A stretch of 64,000 nt of DNA from positions 4,810,501-4,874,500 of the forward strand of contig NC_092580.1 of the NCBI RefSeq assembly GCF_037975245.1. Reading direction: 5' to 3'. The DNA comes from Apostichopus japonicus (taxonomy: Eukaryota; Echinodermata; Holothuroidea; Aspidochirotida; Stichopodidae). The position numbers were made by a program, and so were the translations under genes. How positions within the stretch are numbered: the first letter of the stretch is position 1; every line of letters begins with the position of its first letter. The notes under the pieces are model-generated. The model was not told the origin of the DNA. It made no database searches and saw nothing but the letters and a program-made list of their open reading frames with translations. Positions 1-12,358 of this stretch are shown one piece after another.

Positions 1-710
1 ACGGCGTGTTTCGCGCCGAATGGTTTCTCGAGGGTTTGAAAGTTAAAACCCTAGCCAGTCGTGGGGTTTAGGAATTGTCTGTTTCGATATCCTGTTGAAG
101 TGATACATTTCCTGTGAACTGAGAGCGGCGGGCAAACGTTTAGTGCTCCCAGATTTTTTTCGTACTACCTACATTTTATAACCATCTATGCATAACCCGA
201 TTGCACTCACCTCGGTTGTTGTGTGTACAATACTGGAAGTAATTGGGTGAAGAGTCAACGGAGAAATTCAAGGTCTGGGGAGGAAGAAAAGACGGAAGGA
301 GAAATTAAGCACCCAAAAACAAATACAAACAGTCAAGAAAAGAGAGGGAGACCCTAACGACGGCTGAAGGTTGAACCAAATGAAAAATATGTCTAAAGAT
401 TAACCACAGCTTCCTTGCCTTTTTTTTTCTTTTTCTCTTCAAAATTCTTGAAAGTCTCATAAATGGTTAAAACCTTGATAATCTGCATAATGATATCATA
501 ACAGACAGTTTCTCCATGCTGTAAAAAAATATATATGTAAACGAGTCTTGTCATACTGATATCAACCAAGATGGGAGCAGTCGTACTGTAAATCCCATGT
601 GAATTCACGGTCTGTATTAACAAGGCTATTACCATCAATGTGGCCAGAGGAATTGTTCCGATGAGATTTCGCAACACCGAGGAAGAAAAGAGGGGTAACA
701 TGATAATACT
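1..710. other. non-coding stretch, no gene recognised
   Basis: Reading both strands shows only short open frames with no recognisable domain. A T-rich run near 420-440 is the only low-complexity tract. I see no convincing splice-site pair or conserved peptide. The stretch could be intergenic or intronic to a gene extending left of the window. Confidence 0.4.
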
Positions 711-731
711 GTGTGTGGGATCTATCTCTGC

Positions 732-923
732 ATGTCTCGCAAATACAGTAAATGCAACAAGACCATTACTTTCTCCCTGTTAACATGTCAACCGGTAGGA
801 AGGGACCAAACAATGGCTTTAACATGTCAGCCAATAGGAAGGGACCAAACAATGGCTTTAACTTGTCAACCAATAGGAAGGGATCAAACAATGGCTACTC
901 TAGTTTTTACATTGAGTAGGTGA
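732..923 (+). CDS. possible micro-ORF with three 13-residue repeats
   Basis: An ATG-started frame of 63 codons ends at a TGA (921-923). Its centre is three consecutive copies of a 13-residue unit, LTCQPIGRDQTMA (the first copy has V for I). The DNA repeat is 39 bp, so the frame is kept through all copies. Of the five base differences I count between copies within the unit, four are synonymous (third positions) and one is a conservative Val/Ile change, which is more protein-like than expected for a random satellite. There is no signal peptide, no known domain and no visible intron. Five substitutions are few, so this may still be a chance open frame in a minisatellite. Confidence 0.2.
   Translation: MSRKYSKCNKTITFSLLTCQPVGRDQTMALTCQPIGRDQTMALTCQPIGRDQTMATLVFTLSR
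781..896 (+). repeat. 39-bp tandem repeat, three copies
   Basis: Copies lie at 781-819, 820-858 and 859-896 and differ at only a few bases. Each contains the core ggaagggaccaaacaatggc, with one c/t change in the third copy. The unit length is divisible by three and the array sits inside an open frame. Confidence 0.85.
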
Positions 924-1763
924 CTCTGTGATACATTTCAATTGCAAAATATCTCTTCTTTATTTTTCGAATCATGATGTAGTGAATCACTCCAATATAC
1001 AAACCTTCAAGTCAAATAATTGCCATGTATATGCCTATGCCATTAACTACCATTCATCATCATACACAAAATTGTTACTTTTACTCTCTCCTCCCCCTCA
1101 ACCCCCCACCCATCCCGGCCAACGTCCTACACCAAATTTCCTTGTATCGATTGACAAAACTCCTTCATCGCTCACATCATCAATCATACGGCCAGCTAAC
1201 TCATCATTACCAAATTCATCTTACTCGCTATAAATTTAATAAATAAACAAATTGCCATTAATTTCTTATACATTTTGTCGCCGTTAAAAAAAACACAGCG
1301 AGAAGGAACGACCTGCCTCGTGTGACAAATGTTAGTGGGAGAGAACACGATTTTGCACGATCCCATGCGGATGATGCTGCCGGCATTCGTATCCCTTCAA
1401 ATTGCACCAGAATATCCCGAAACCATCTATTGGGTTCCCAGAGAACATTCTGTACATATTACATTACCGGCTCAGGGTTAGTGTTTACCTAGGTGAATCA
1501 CCAGATTCCTGTCACCTCTTTCGGGTATTACCGCCTAACACCTGACAAGATTGTGACAGCTTCGCCGAGACTAATACCCTGCAACAGTAGCGCTCTTTGC
1601 CGCTAGCCTTCACTGCAACGACGACGACGGCATTCTTCTCATTTATCATTTTTTCTTTTCTCTTTTCTTTTTCATGTCATTTCTCGACTGCTAATTCACA
1701 TGAAAAATCCTGCTTGGTGAAAATTAATTTCCCATGGAAGAAGTTACAAACCCAGGATTGAGA

Positions 1764-1773
1764 TATATAAAAG
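1764..1773 (+). promoter_or_regulatory. possible TATA box
   Basis: TATATAAAAG is a full match to the metazoan TATA consensus, with a GC-richer block upstream (about 1290-1620). I see no conserved exon downstream, so its use is unproven. In AT-rich DNA such matches also occur by chance. Confidence 0.15.
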
Positions 1774-4690
1774 CTCTGCAGAATTGTATATAACATCTCC
1801 CCGGCAGTAACTGGGCCAACAGCACCTGTGAGGGTATAATACTGGCTGCAGATACTACAAGAATCTGGGTCACGGTATGAAAATTCTTTTAAAAATGGAG
1901 GTAGTCAAGATCCCTACAGGTTGGGGCTTACGGTAATCCTTCTGTACTTACTACTTCGCCCCCGAGGCTGCTGTTGCTAGCTCTGCCAGTTTTTGTTTGC
2001 TGGCTTGCCCTAGTCATGTAACAGAGGAAACGTGCTGATGAAAATAGCCCAAATTTATGTTAAGGGGAAAATGTTCTTAGGCGAGACTATTTCCAAAACA
2101 ATCCAGATAGGAAGGCACGGATGACTAGAGTTGCAAAGAATGCAAAGAGGTATCGATGACATAATTAACTGAATCACTAGTAGGAAGTCAAATCTGAAGA
2201 TACTCTTCGTGAGATATCATGTTCTGAACAGGTTTCCAGAGTCAATTGTTCTTTTTGTTGATCTCAAACGACCACTGAAGTCCACTTTATAAAACAAGAT
2301 GGTTTTTTCCTATTTGATCAAAATATGAGAAATATTCATGTACGATGTATGAGATTCATCCCACTTCCTCTACTTAGGGTATTGTCTTTTACAAGGTATA
2401 CAGAAAATTACATAATTACTAAATATGAGGTACATCCATAGATCCAAGATTCCCTTCTTGTTTTGAGGCTTTGGTCTTTGCTGACCTCAAATGACCTTTT
2501 ATCTTTACTAAAAACTAATCATTTAGTCAATATGGGGCATCTCCACACCAATTGCAACATTCACCCAAGTTAACCCTACTTTAGATATTGCCTTCACATG
2601 CAAGTCATCACCTACACACATAAATATGCACGCAAACACATTGACACATAGGTATGTACAAACATAACATGATTGGATAACTTTGGTGGTTGCCTCAGAA
2701 ACAATAATTCATACTCTGAGATGCCTCATTAACAAATTCCAGCATGTCTTATCTATACACTGAACAACAAGGGAACGATGCTGCTGTTCGTACAAGCCCT
2801 ACCCAAATAAGCTGGTTACGCTTCAGAAATATAAATAGTGTTCTGAGTGGTGTGTATAATAATACCGACAGTGCTGGTCGGGCATAAACCAGAAATCAAA
2901 CAGACCACCTCAGACGGCAGCTGTATCACCTCCATTTGAAAATGTGTAGACAAACCCAGCTGTCTGGAATCACCTTAAATTACATTAGATGACTGAACAA
3001 TGACTTATACCTATGTTGTACCATTAACACATAACGAGGGGGGGGGGGTGGTGGTGGGAGGGATAGATGGATGCCAGGTTGGTTAGTCAGACCTTCAGTG
3101 TCCTAATCCTTAGTAGTTTGAGACTGCCAAGCCAGCCTAGACTTTGGTAACTTTAGGTACTTCTTGAAACATGCCAGTGCTTGATAAAACTAAAAGCTAA
3201 AATCAATTTTTCACTGGCATTTTTTCTGAATCACAAAACACCCATCAGTTACTGTACAGGGCTTTGATAGCAGCCCGACAACATCTGCTGATAATAGACA
3301 GCAATACAGGGCTTACGTTTATTAGGTACGGAAAATGATACTGCTTCTTTCACTGATGATGGTTATACAGCTTAAACTCTGAGGAGGAACCTGTGGGTAA
3401 AGATTTGTTTCGTTGAGAGTGCTTACAGGGGAAAAATTTTGTTTTTCTTCATGGGCCAATGTTTTAGCAAGGTCTCATTGATTGCTACATGAAGTGCTGG
3501 CTGGAGGTGTGGACAATCACCACTCAACAAGCAGTTAATTCCTTACACTATTTGAGTATAAACTAATTCGGACAGTAAATTAAATTGAGGAGCAGTCCAT
3601 ACCTCTCCATAATAATTCCACACCTGTTTTCTTCCCTCTCACACCAGCCAAACTGCACATCTCTCCTTCCCCCATGTACATTATAAACACACAGCTCTAA
3701 ATAAGCCGATATATCAAACCTGTTTTCGACCCATTGTATACATAAGCAACTCCATATTTCATGCGGCATATTTACATCCCTTCTCACCTGGGAGCCTACA
3801 TAGTAACCCTACAGCATTCAATGTAACAAACCATCAATCAACAATATAACCATATCAACCAAAAAAACACTTTATTCTTTTATCTTCTCCATCACCAGGT
3901 TTCATAAATTAATGATACTAAATCTTCAAATAGCAATTCCAAAAGATACTGAGTAAACACAGTATACACATTGCATTGTTTGTATTACCACCAGCAAAAC
4001 CCGATCGTGGTCATATTTTATATACCAAATCATGGATATATATCCATAAAATTGCCAAATTGAGTTTGTACAGGGAAGTGGGTGGACATCAAGACTCACG
4101 CTATTTATGAACAGGGAATAATTCATCCGGTATCGCATCGTAAAAAATGCTATGCAAAATGTGGCATATATCTGCTACAGTATATGTATGTAAGTGCAAA
4201 GATGCATAGCAATTTTTTTTTTGTACACAGGAACCAGAATATTTTGTCAGGGCATGTTCGGAGCCTTCAAAAAGCTGCTAGACAAAAATTTGAGCACTAA
4301 ATTATTCTCTGATGAATGACCATGCTTTCCTGTTGGCAGTTTCTCGGTTAGGGTAGAATCGGAGTGTGTACAATGTGTATGTATGCTTACCAGAGGACTG
4401 AGGTTGGTCACCAAATTCTCAATTGTTTATAGTACCATCAATGTTTATGAGAGTTTAATCCGTATGATATAAGCAAAGCAAGGAAATGGGGAATTGGGAA
4501 AGGTACACCTCTCGTAGATTCGCTTGATATCCCATTCCTGAAAATAAGTACGACAATATTGTGACTCTACACTTTTGAGACTGCAGATGTACAAGTACTG
4601 TTATTATGCAAATCCTCTGCATGGTAGAGACATACATTAACTATTAGTTGCACGCAAGGAACCTGGAAGGCAGAAAGGGTCTGCCACAGA

Positions 4691-4751
4691 GGTGGGTGGG
4701 TGGGTAGGATGGGTAGGTGGGTTTGTAGGATGGGTGGGTGGGTAGGTGGTT
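4691..4751 (+). repeat. GGGT-rich repeat with G-quadruplex potential
   Basis: Runs of GGG separated by single T or short TA/AT spacers are packed into about 60 bases, for example ggtgggtgggtgggtagg at its left end. Four or more G-triplets with one-base loops meet the usual sequence rule for an intramolecular quadruplex on the + strand. Confidence 0.7.
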
Positions 4752-7700
4752 TGAAGAGGTTCAAGTTTATCTGAGATAGATAGAGCTGTTCCCCAAATCC
4801 TACTGGTTTGGGATTTATGAGGCACGATACTGTATTTATCTGTCTCCCCTCCTCAACATCTGCACTTTCCCAAAACTACCTAAACTACTATTGGAACGTT
4901 TTAGCATTGCACCCTCACTCTCTGATTATACCTGTAGACACATCACACTTCGATTCATGAATTTTCAATTTAAATGATGCCGTAACAGTAACAAAAACAG
5001 TTGTAATTTCCAAATTTGCCACATGCAATGTGATTAAATGAGGAAACCTGTCTCAGAAAGAAAATCAAATCAAATTCATTAATCAGCGAAAAAGGTGAAA
5101 GAGAATATTTCTTATAGGTTTGATGAAATTTCAATGTCATTTTGAGTAATATTCGACAGATTTTGGTACATTCTTGACTAAACGAGGGCGGCCAAAAAGC
5201 TGTGATAGACACTAACGAGCCTAAAGGGAAATATAATTAATATATCTACGAAGCACAAAGTAATGGCCCTTTGAAATTTTTGAATCATAAATCAGAGAAT
5301 ATTCCTGTTTCTACTCACTATACCAATAGACTAGACCACAAACTATTTCTAACGCCCTTCAAATCTCTCAATAGATTTAAAAATTTGACGTTCCCACAAT
5401 ATTTCCCAAATATATGACAAGGAAGACTCCCCCAATTTGCCACTTCGAGAATATAACCTCTGCAGCTAATTGAAATACGTTCAAGCTCAGAGGACCGATT
5501 CTGTTTTTGCATCAACTCCGAACCAAAACAACCAGGGAAGACATAATTCAAGGTCACAAGTGGCACTTCCATCAACTTGGCAGCCACACCAATAAAAAAG
5601 AAACGGGGAAAAAAAATGGTTCATAACAATCCGTGTATCGTATTACATTTATTTCTTGCTACCACTGTCTACGACCAACTTCGTTTGCATAAACACTTGA
5701 GTGAATTTACTGTACGTGCTTCCTTCCACGGGAGTCCCGTCATTCCGAGAGGATGAGGCCCCCCTGCATCGGCGCATCAAAAATGGTGTCAATTCTAGAC
5801 CAAATTTAAATATTGCACAAGCAAAAAATGTGTGATCCCAGAGGAGTGAATCCTTCAGCTGACATGCTAGTAGCCAAGAGGTACTCTGCTGTACACTTGA
5901 GAGGGGACCCACCGATAAGAGGAGAATCAGTCTGGATGGGTGCAAGGTGCCTTCAAATATTCAAACCACATTGGTCGTTAATTGCCTATATACGTTATAC
6001 GCATTGTCTTCAGCAACGCCAAAATTCAACGGCAAGGTTCTAGGTTTTGTATAGCTTGATTGGACTACAAAAGTATTCACACTTTATTTACTTGGTCATT
6101 GTGGTAAGAACATTTTAATTAAAAACAAACTTGTTTTTGGTTTGTAATTCCTACATTCCTATGAAATCCTTCCGCACTGTGGAAAATGACACTATTGAAG
6201 AGGTTTCTTATTTAGCTAAGGAGATCAATAACATGTGTCTGCTAGGTACAACGTAACAGATGATGCCATATTTTGTTATTAACCCTCCACCTTCCGACCC
6301 TACCCCAACCACAACCCTACTTCAACCCTACCCCAACCCCATCACACCCCATCATTGCTGTGGGGGAGAAAACATTAACTGGAACTTTGTAATCAATCCA
6401 TCATTAAACTGACAACTGTGCTGGAAATTTTATAATTTTTGGGGGGGGAATCTGATTTGGTTTAAGCTGATCATGTAGTCACTCCCCCCAACCAACCTCC
6501 AACCCCCCTCCCCCCCCAATAACCCCCAACTAATCTACCAATCCTCTTGTCCTGGTAGCTGAAGATACATACAAGCATGTGACAGTCACACTTCCTTCTT
6601 CCAAATTGACATGCATGGGTTGCTACTCATAAAGACATTTAGCCTCCAGTGATAAAACACTAACGAAGCAGATCTCCTTCATTACAAAATAGGCAGAGGT
6701 GAATTTTAATCAACTCTCTTTTTCCGAGTTTTTATTCCCCTTTCGATATGAAAGAAGAACGGTGGCGAGGGGGGGGGGGGGGGTTTAATAAAAAACAGGC
6801 ATGATTCATACGACCAACTTTAAGTGCAGCGGTTATAGCACGCAACATATTTACTCCTAAAAAAAAAGTATGCAGTACACTTCAGCTAGCTTTAAAGATT
6901 GAGGTAATAATTCATGTCTGAAAGAGAAGCAGAGAGTAGGAGGATACTACACACTGCTTAGCGAGTCAATTTGTGGGATGATAACAATACTCCATCTGAC
7001 TTAAACTCTCTATAGTACGGCATTCTAGAGGATGAATGATGCGGAAAATTAAGAATGCCACTTCTGCTGCAGACATTAAATCCTAACGATTGATGCAAAC
7101 AGTGCGCCCGTCGACGCCGATAGGATCGAATCTTACAGTATGTATATATATAGCAAGGCTTACAGTACTGTTTGTGCTACACTTCCTGAATATCTCCTCT
7201 TTGACACTGAAAACGTTTTTTTTCTGATGGTAATAAAAACTCTTTCTTCATCTGTACGCAATCCCAAATTAATTGGAATTTTCGATCCTGATTAAAACAA
7301 ACTTACGGAATGTCAGAAAGGATCAGATGTGCGTGACGCCGAATAGCTATTAAAAAGCCACGTTTAGGAGATGTGGGGTGACGTTTAGGATTTGAATCAT
7401 TCATCTTGGCATTATCTCTAAAATGTAGGTAGGGACTTATCTGCACATGATTTGCAAAATTGAGAGATGCAAATGCGAGATGACTCATTTTAATCAGTCA
7501 CATTGGGACCCTTTAAATTCAAATTCTTTTTTTTTTTTTTGCTGTTTCCTTCTGCCTGTTAGACGCTTGCAGGGAAAGGAATACGAACCAAAAAAAAAAA
7601 AAGTTTTAGTTTTTCCACGAGATACCAACGCTCCCAATAATGTTCCCTCAATCATACAAATGAAAAGATTTCATATTTTCATTATCAAATGTTGTTTCTG

Positions 7701-8461
7701 TCCCCCCCCCCCCCCCCCATTCAGCATTTCTTGTAATATGAGCATCCATCACCGATCATGTTTCAAGTCTATTTTGTAAATAAATACCGTTCAACACCAT
7801 TAGCGTTCCTTCCTTTAACAAGCAATACAGTTTTTCTTTTCTTTTTTTTATTTCTAGCAACCTGTGGAATTGCAAAAACATAAATCATTGAAAATTATGA
7901 CACAGAATTTTAAGTCAGGAGTTAAGAAGTAGTAATACTTTTTGACATGCCTATATTTACTTTCTTCCTTCATATCTCTCCTCCTAATTGTTTAGGCTTT
8001 CATTCTATTTATACTGTTGTTCTTTTAATATTTTTAAAGGTTTTTTTGATACATAATATTATGATACGTACATCACTTTCTTGGGACTAAACAAGACTAT
8101 AACTCATAAATTTATGTCGTGAAGGCCCAACGAGGGAATTCTCTGCAGTTAAGAAAGGCATAGACAACGATCCGCATGTTATGACAAGGTATGATAATTC
8201 TGTACTTATAGACTGGTATATAACACAGATCAAAATCTGCATACAAAAACAGTGTTAAAAGCAATTTTTTTCCACAATAAATTACTACCGTATTATTTAT
8301 AAACAGAATATTTGATAAGGATTGGTACGGAGGAGAGCTACTGTACTGCGTTGAATCTTAACTTTGAAATACTATGAAACTTGCTGAAAAGTGGCTGTGT
8401 GGCGAGGATATCTGAAACGATGAAGATGATCTGTGATAGTACTGTATTTCTGGTTGAATTC

Positions 8462-8597
8462 AGGTAGAATAAAGAGGAAGGGCATTGACCGAAGAGGTCC
8501 GAATATAGAGGGCGCACTGTGCTAAAAGGTTACCGGTTCGTTCTAGGCACGGTAGAATGAGAGTGCTATGGTTGTGGGGAGACAGGTAAGTAAGAAC
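8462..8597 (+). repeat. dispersed repeat family, copy 1
   Basis: This segment aligns by eye with 12221-12358 and more weakly with 16205-16333, all on the same strand. Shared blocks include atagagggcgcac, aaaaggttacc, ttctaggcacggtagaa and acaggtaag. It carries no open frame and I see no terminal inverted repeats. It looks like a short interspersed element or a fragment of a larger transposon. The family is not recognised. Confidence 0.65.
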
Positions 8598-8820
8598 GAA
8601 GAAATTTACCACAAACCTGGTTAAAACAACTGCTGAATGCATCCTAAACCTAGCTGTGAAAAGAAAAGCTAAAAGGAATTGAAAACATACAGTACTTTAC
8701 ACTGTATCCAGTACTTTGGTAGGGGAAGAAAAATATTTGGGACAGGGATGGTTGGGGGGGGTGAAGAGGGGGGTTCTCTCTTTACTTAAAGTGGTGATTT
8801 TGTTGGAGGTGGAATACATG

Positions 8821-8870
8821 TTGTTATTGTTCTGGTTGCTGTTGTTGATGTTGTTGTTGTTGTTGTTGTG
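8821..8870 (+). repeat. (GTT)n microsatellite
   Basis: An imperfect run of GTT triplets, with occasional GAT or GGT interruptions. Confidence 0.8.
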
Positions 8871-11800
8871 TTTGAAGACAATTAACCTAGCGGTACTGAA
8901 ATGAAAACGCGAGTGATTCGGTTTAGATGTGGTTATTGTGTTATTGTTAATTTGTTATAGTTGTTGTTGTTTTTACTTTTCAAGGTCTTTCATCAGCTTT
9001 GGCCACAAATTTTACCTTTCTAAGTTTGAATCGTTTAAAAAGTACTTTCCTTATAAATGTTCTGAATTTATATTTCCCTGACATTAGAACCGACAATTAA
9101 AAGTCTCGGTGATGGAATATCCATCGAGGAATAAAACGAACAGGCCGATAGAAATTTAAGCATATTTAAGTGACCATTGTGATATGACTCTAGCATATTT
9201 GGGAACAACCGTCAAATTTAAAACAAAATGCTTTAATAATGACTCTGGTGAATGTTCTGTCCCATTTATCCAAAATAGAATGTAACCCTACAAAACTTTT
9301 TGAGAGAGACAAAAAAGTTTGAAAGTTGTAACCCGATTTGAAAAAGTGGGGTAAACTGTTGGAAAGCAATTCAATAGCCTAAAGCAAACTTCAATTGAAG
9401 CCCATGGTCCAGACCACTATATTACGATACAATGAGTGCTATAAAGTATTAAAGTCACCACGAGACAGTAGTATAACAAAAGCAACGCCTGAGGGCATAT
9501 AAATATACCCTCTCGGCAAATATCGAACGATATTGAACTTCCCAATACCAAGCAGGCAAAAGTTCAACCTCCAATCCCCAGAAAAGGGAAAAAGACATCA
9601 AACCACACAGCATCGATATTTAATTAAATATAAATGAAACTGGGCCTGCTCCCTTAACGATCAATTAATGACTCATTTGGCCGTGCTTCAACTGATCAGA
9701 ATGAAGCGGGATAAATAGCAAACGGTCAGACACAGCCTTGACTTCAGGCTGATCGAAGCAGACTGGAGCAGACATGGGCATTGACCTATTATGTCTGCTT
9801 CAATGGTCACTCAAATTTAAAAAAAAAAAAAAAAATTGCTCAAATAATTCCAGTGGTTTTTTCCCCTAAAGGGATAGAAGGGGTAGATCTCGGTAGATAC
9901 TTGCATGGGGTGGAGGGGGGAGGAAGGAGGGCACGAAAAGGGAAACATAATTGCTGAACTGAAAACGTGACAAAGCATTTTTTCTTAAATGCAATTCGTT
10001 ATAGCATCAAAGGATAAGGATGTATTAAGGATGTACAAAGACATATATCTTGACAGGTATTTGGCAAATCAATGAGTAAATAGTTCATAAATGATTCCTA
10101 TGGTTACATGGTCAATTTTGGGTTTTGGTTTTTTTTAATATTCATTAAATAATTTAATATTCCATTATGAGCAAATGTTATCTAAGATTCGATGAAGCGT
10201 TATATTATAGAGGTAGATAGAATGCTTACTGAATGTGTTGATGAGACAGCCAAGAGAAGGCTTGGTTATCAAATTTTTCCACCATTTTTTTTTTTTTTTT
10301 TACACTGTCACTTTTTAAAGAAAGACTCCAAAATTTGCTTTAAGACTTTATGTACTCAAACTTCTATTACCAATCGGTTCTGTATCACAGTTTTGTGTAT
10401 TGTTATTTCTTGTCCTTCTCCTACCCTCCTTCCTCTCCCCAACCCCTCCCCCTCCCCCACCCCCTAAAACACAAATTTTCCTTAAACCCGATGCAAAAAA
10501 ACGAATAAACCATTTTCCCCTCATACAGTGGTTTTACTTCTCACCAGACCTGCCGCCTTAGTTCTTCCTTGAACATAACTTTTCCATTTCTCACTCTCCA
10601 TTGGAAACCCCTCTATAACAATCTATTTGCATTGGAAAGTGACTGACCTTGTCATAAATCAAACTGCTGCTTCAGAATGGGACAGCATAGCTATACTGTA
10701 CTTCACTCAGGAAATAATATCTAGACTCCTCTTGCAAAAAAGCAAAACTGGAAAATTGTTAACAGGACACCGGTGCTGTCCAGCTGACACCCAACTTACA
10801 GTACCTAAAACTTAACATTTATACAGTATGCATGAATAGTAATGTGCAGCAAATTACAGTCATCTGTCAAGCTGACAAGCTCAGCGCCTCCCGCTGAACA
10901 GTTTGAGGGCTTCCCTTTTTTTTACTCAATATTCCTACTTTTACATAAAAAAAAAAATTTTTTTAAATAAATGAAAAAAACCTCAGGTGCTAATGCTAGA
11001 ATTTTGTTAGGCGTCTCAATGTAACTTCCAGAGCTGCATGACCTACCGTACCCTTTTATTTTAAAGTTCCTTTCTTGTTTTAATAATCACATCTTTTTTT
11101 ATTTATTATATCCACAGAGAAGGCAACGACCAGATGCCCCCTACCCAGTAGTCATCAATCACTTTCAAGCGTACAATCACACTATTGATGAACTCACTAT
11201 TAAAATGGGGTTCGGCGTAAGATCGTACGGTATCTGTGATGAAGTTCTGAAAATATTGTTCTACGTGATACCTATGTTTGAGTAGCTTGGCCCCCCCCTT
11301 TTAGGGGTACACAACTGGTTAGTATTCTGCAACAACTTCCTCCCATCGGCACCTCCTCCGTTCAACTATCAGTCAATTCCCAGCGGTTAGACCTAGCCTT
11401 GGAAATTTTATCATGACTCACTCTAAATTATCATAAATTTCTGATCTGGGGAAAATAAATGCGTGCATACCTCCATCGACGACGACGACATCCTTCAAAA
11501 ATACCAGCGTTTTAAAACTGTAACTGGTTTTCATCTTCGTGTGTCGTGCCAACTTTGCCACGTTCAGGGACGGGAAAAGTTTCAGAAATCGCTATCAACA
11601 AAAAGCAGGGGTTTTTTTTCACGCCTGCTTCCAACACACTTCCACTTAAAATACACATTCACCTCATGATTCTATTTTTGTTTTTTTCTTTTTTTTTCTG
11701 GATTTTCCCCCCCCCCACCTTTTTTTAGAGGTTAATTGATTTTCTTCTATTTTTTTTGAAAGACAGTTCTATTTTTTTTGTGAACACATGATACGCAATA

Positions 11801-12220
11801 TTACTAACATAAAACTTCATGTTTATAACGTACACACTCGCGCATACTCTGTTTAACTTTGAACTCACTATAACTTGTGTTGGGCCTTGGGTATTTCATC
11901 ATCATTTACAATAATAATAATAATAACAATAATATTGACAGTTGAACTTAAAACATAATCAAATCAAACTTAGGAAAACACATTGCATTTCATAATAGTT
12001 CATTGATAGCTCTACAAATTGTATCCTACTATTCACTGTACACAGAAGCCAAAAACTAGTTCACAGTAACTGGTGACCCTTGACCGAACATCACTTATCA
12101 CACATCCTTCCATTTTTCAAAGTTATTAAGCACAAAGAAAACTCTTAAAAATTATTACTATCATCAGAGGAAGAAAATCCACATTCCACTCGAAAAACTA
12201 AGATTCAGACACTTTGAATG
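8871..12220. other. gene-poor stretch
   Basis: Apart from a stem-loop at 9764-9802, A/T homopolymers near 9820-9835 and 10285-10300, and an (ATA)n run near 11910, no coding exon or RNA gene was recognised on either strand. Confidence 0.4.
9764..9802 (+). other. stem-loop
   Basis: The arm agcagacat (9767-9775) pairs perfectly with atgtctgct (9791-9799) across a 15-nt loop. The stem extends about three more pairs outward, including one G-U. The sequence shows a possible hairpin but not that it is transcribed. Confidence 0.35.
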
Positions 12221-12358
12221 GTAGAATGAGAAGGAAGGGCAAAGACCAGAGGGGTCGGTCATAGAGGGCGCACAGTGTTAAAAGGTTACCAGGACATTCT
12301 AGGCACGGTAGAACGAATTGCTATTGGTTGTGAGGAAACAGGTAAGCGAGGAGGAAGT
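12221..12358 (+). repeat. dispersed repeat family, copy 2
   Basis: This is the second copy of the element at 8462-8597, about 3.76 kb away. Conserved blocks (tagagggcgcac, ttaaaaggttacc, cattctaggcacggtagaa) are interrupted by point changes and small indels, so the copies are not recent. Confidence 0.65.

Larger units (their letters stand above)
924..8450. other. gene-poor stretch with simple-sequence tracts
   Basis: No conserved exon was found on either strand. The stretch holds poly-G or poly-C tracts (about 3039, 6440, 6770-6783, 7701-7718), C-rich runs at 6290-6530 and the G-rich block at 4691-4751. Open frames are short and lack recognisable motifs. Confidence 0.4.

Noticed and set aside
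6770-7718. Poly-G and poly-C runs as possible regulatory elements
   Set aside because: Similar homopolymers occur throughout the window and look like background of this genome.
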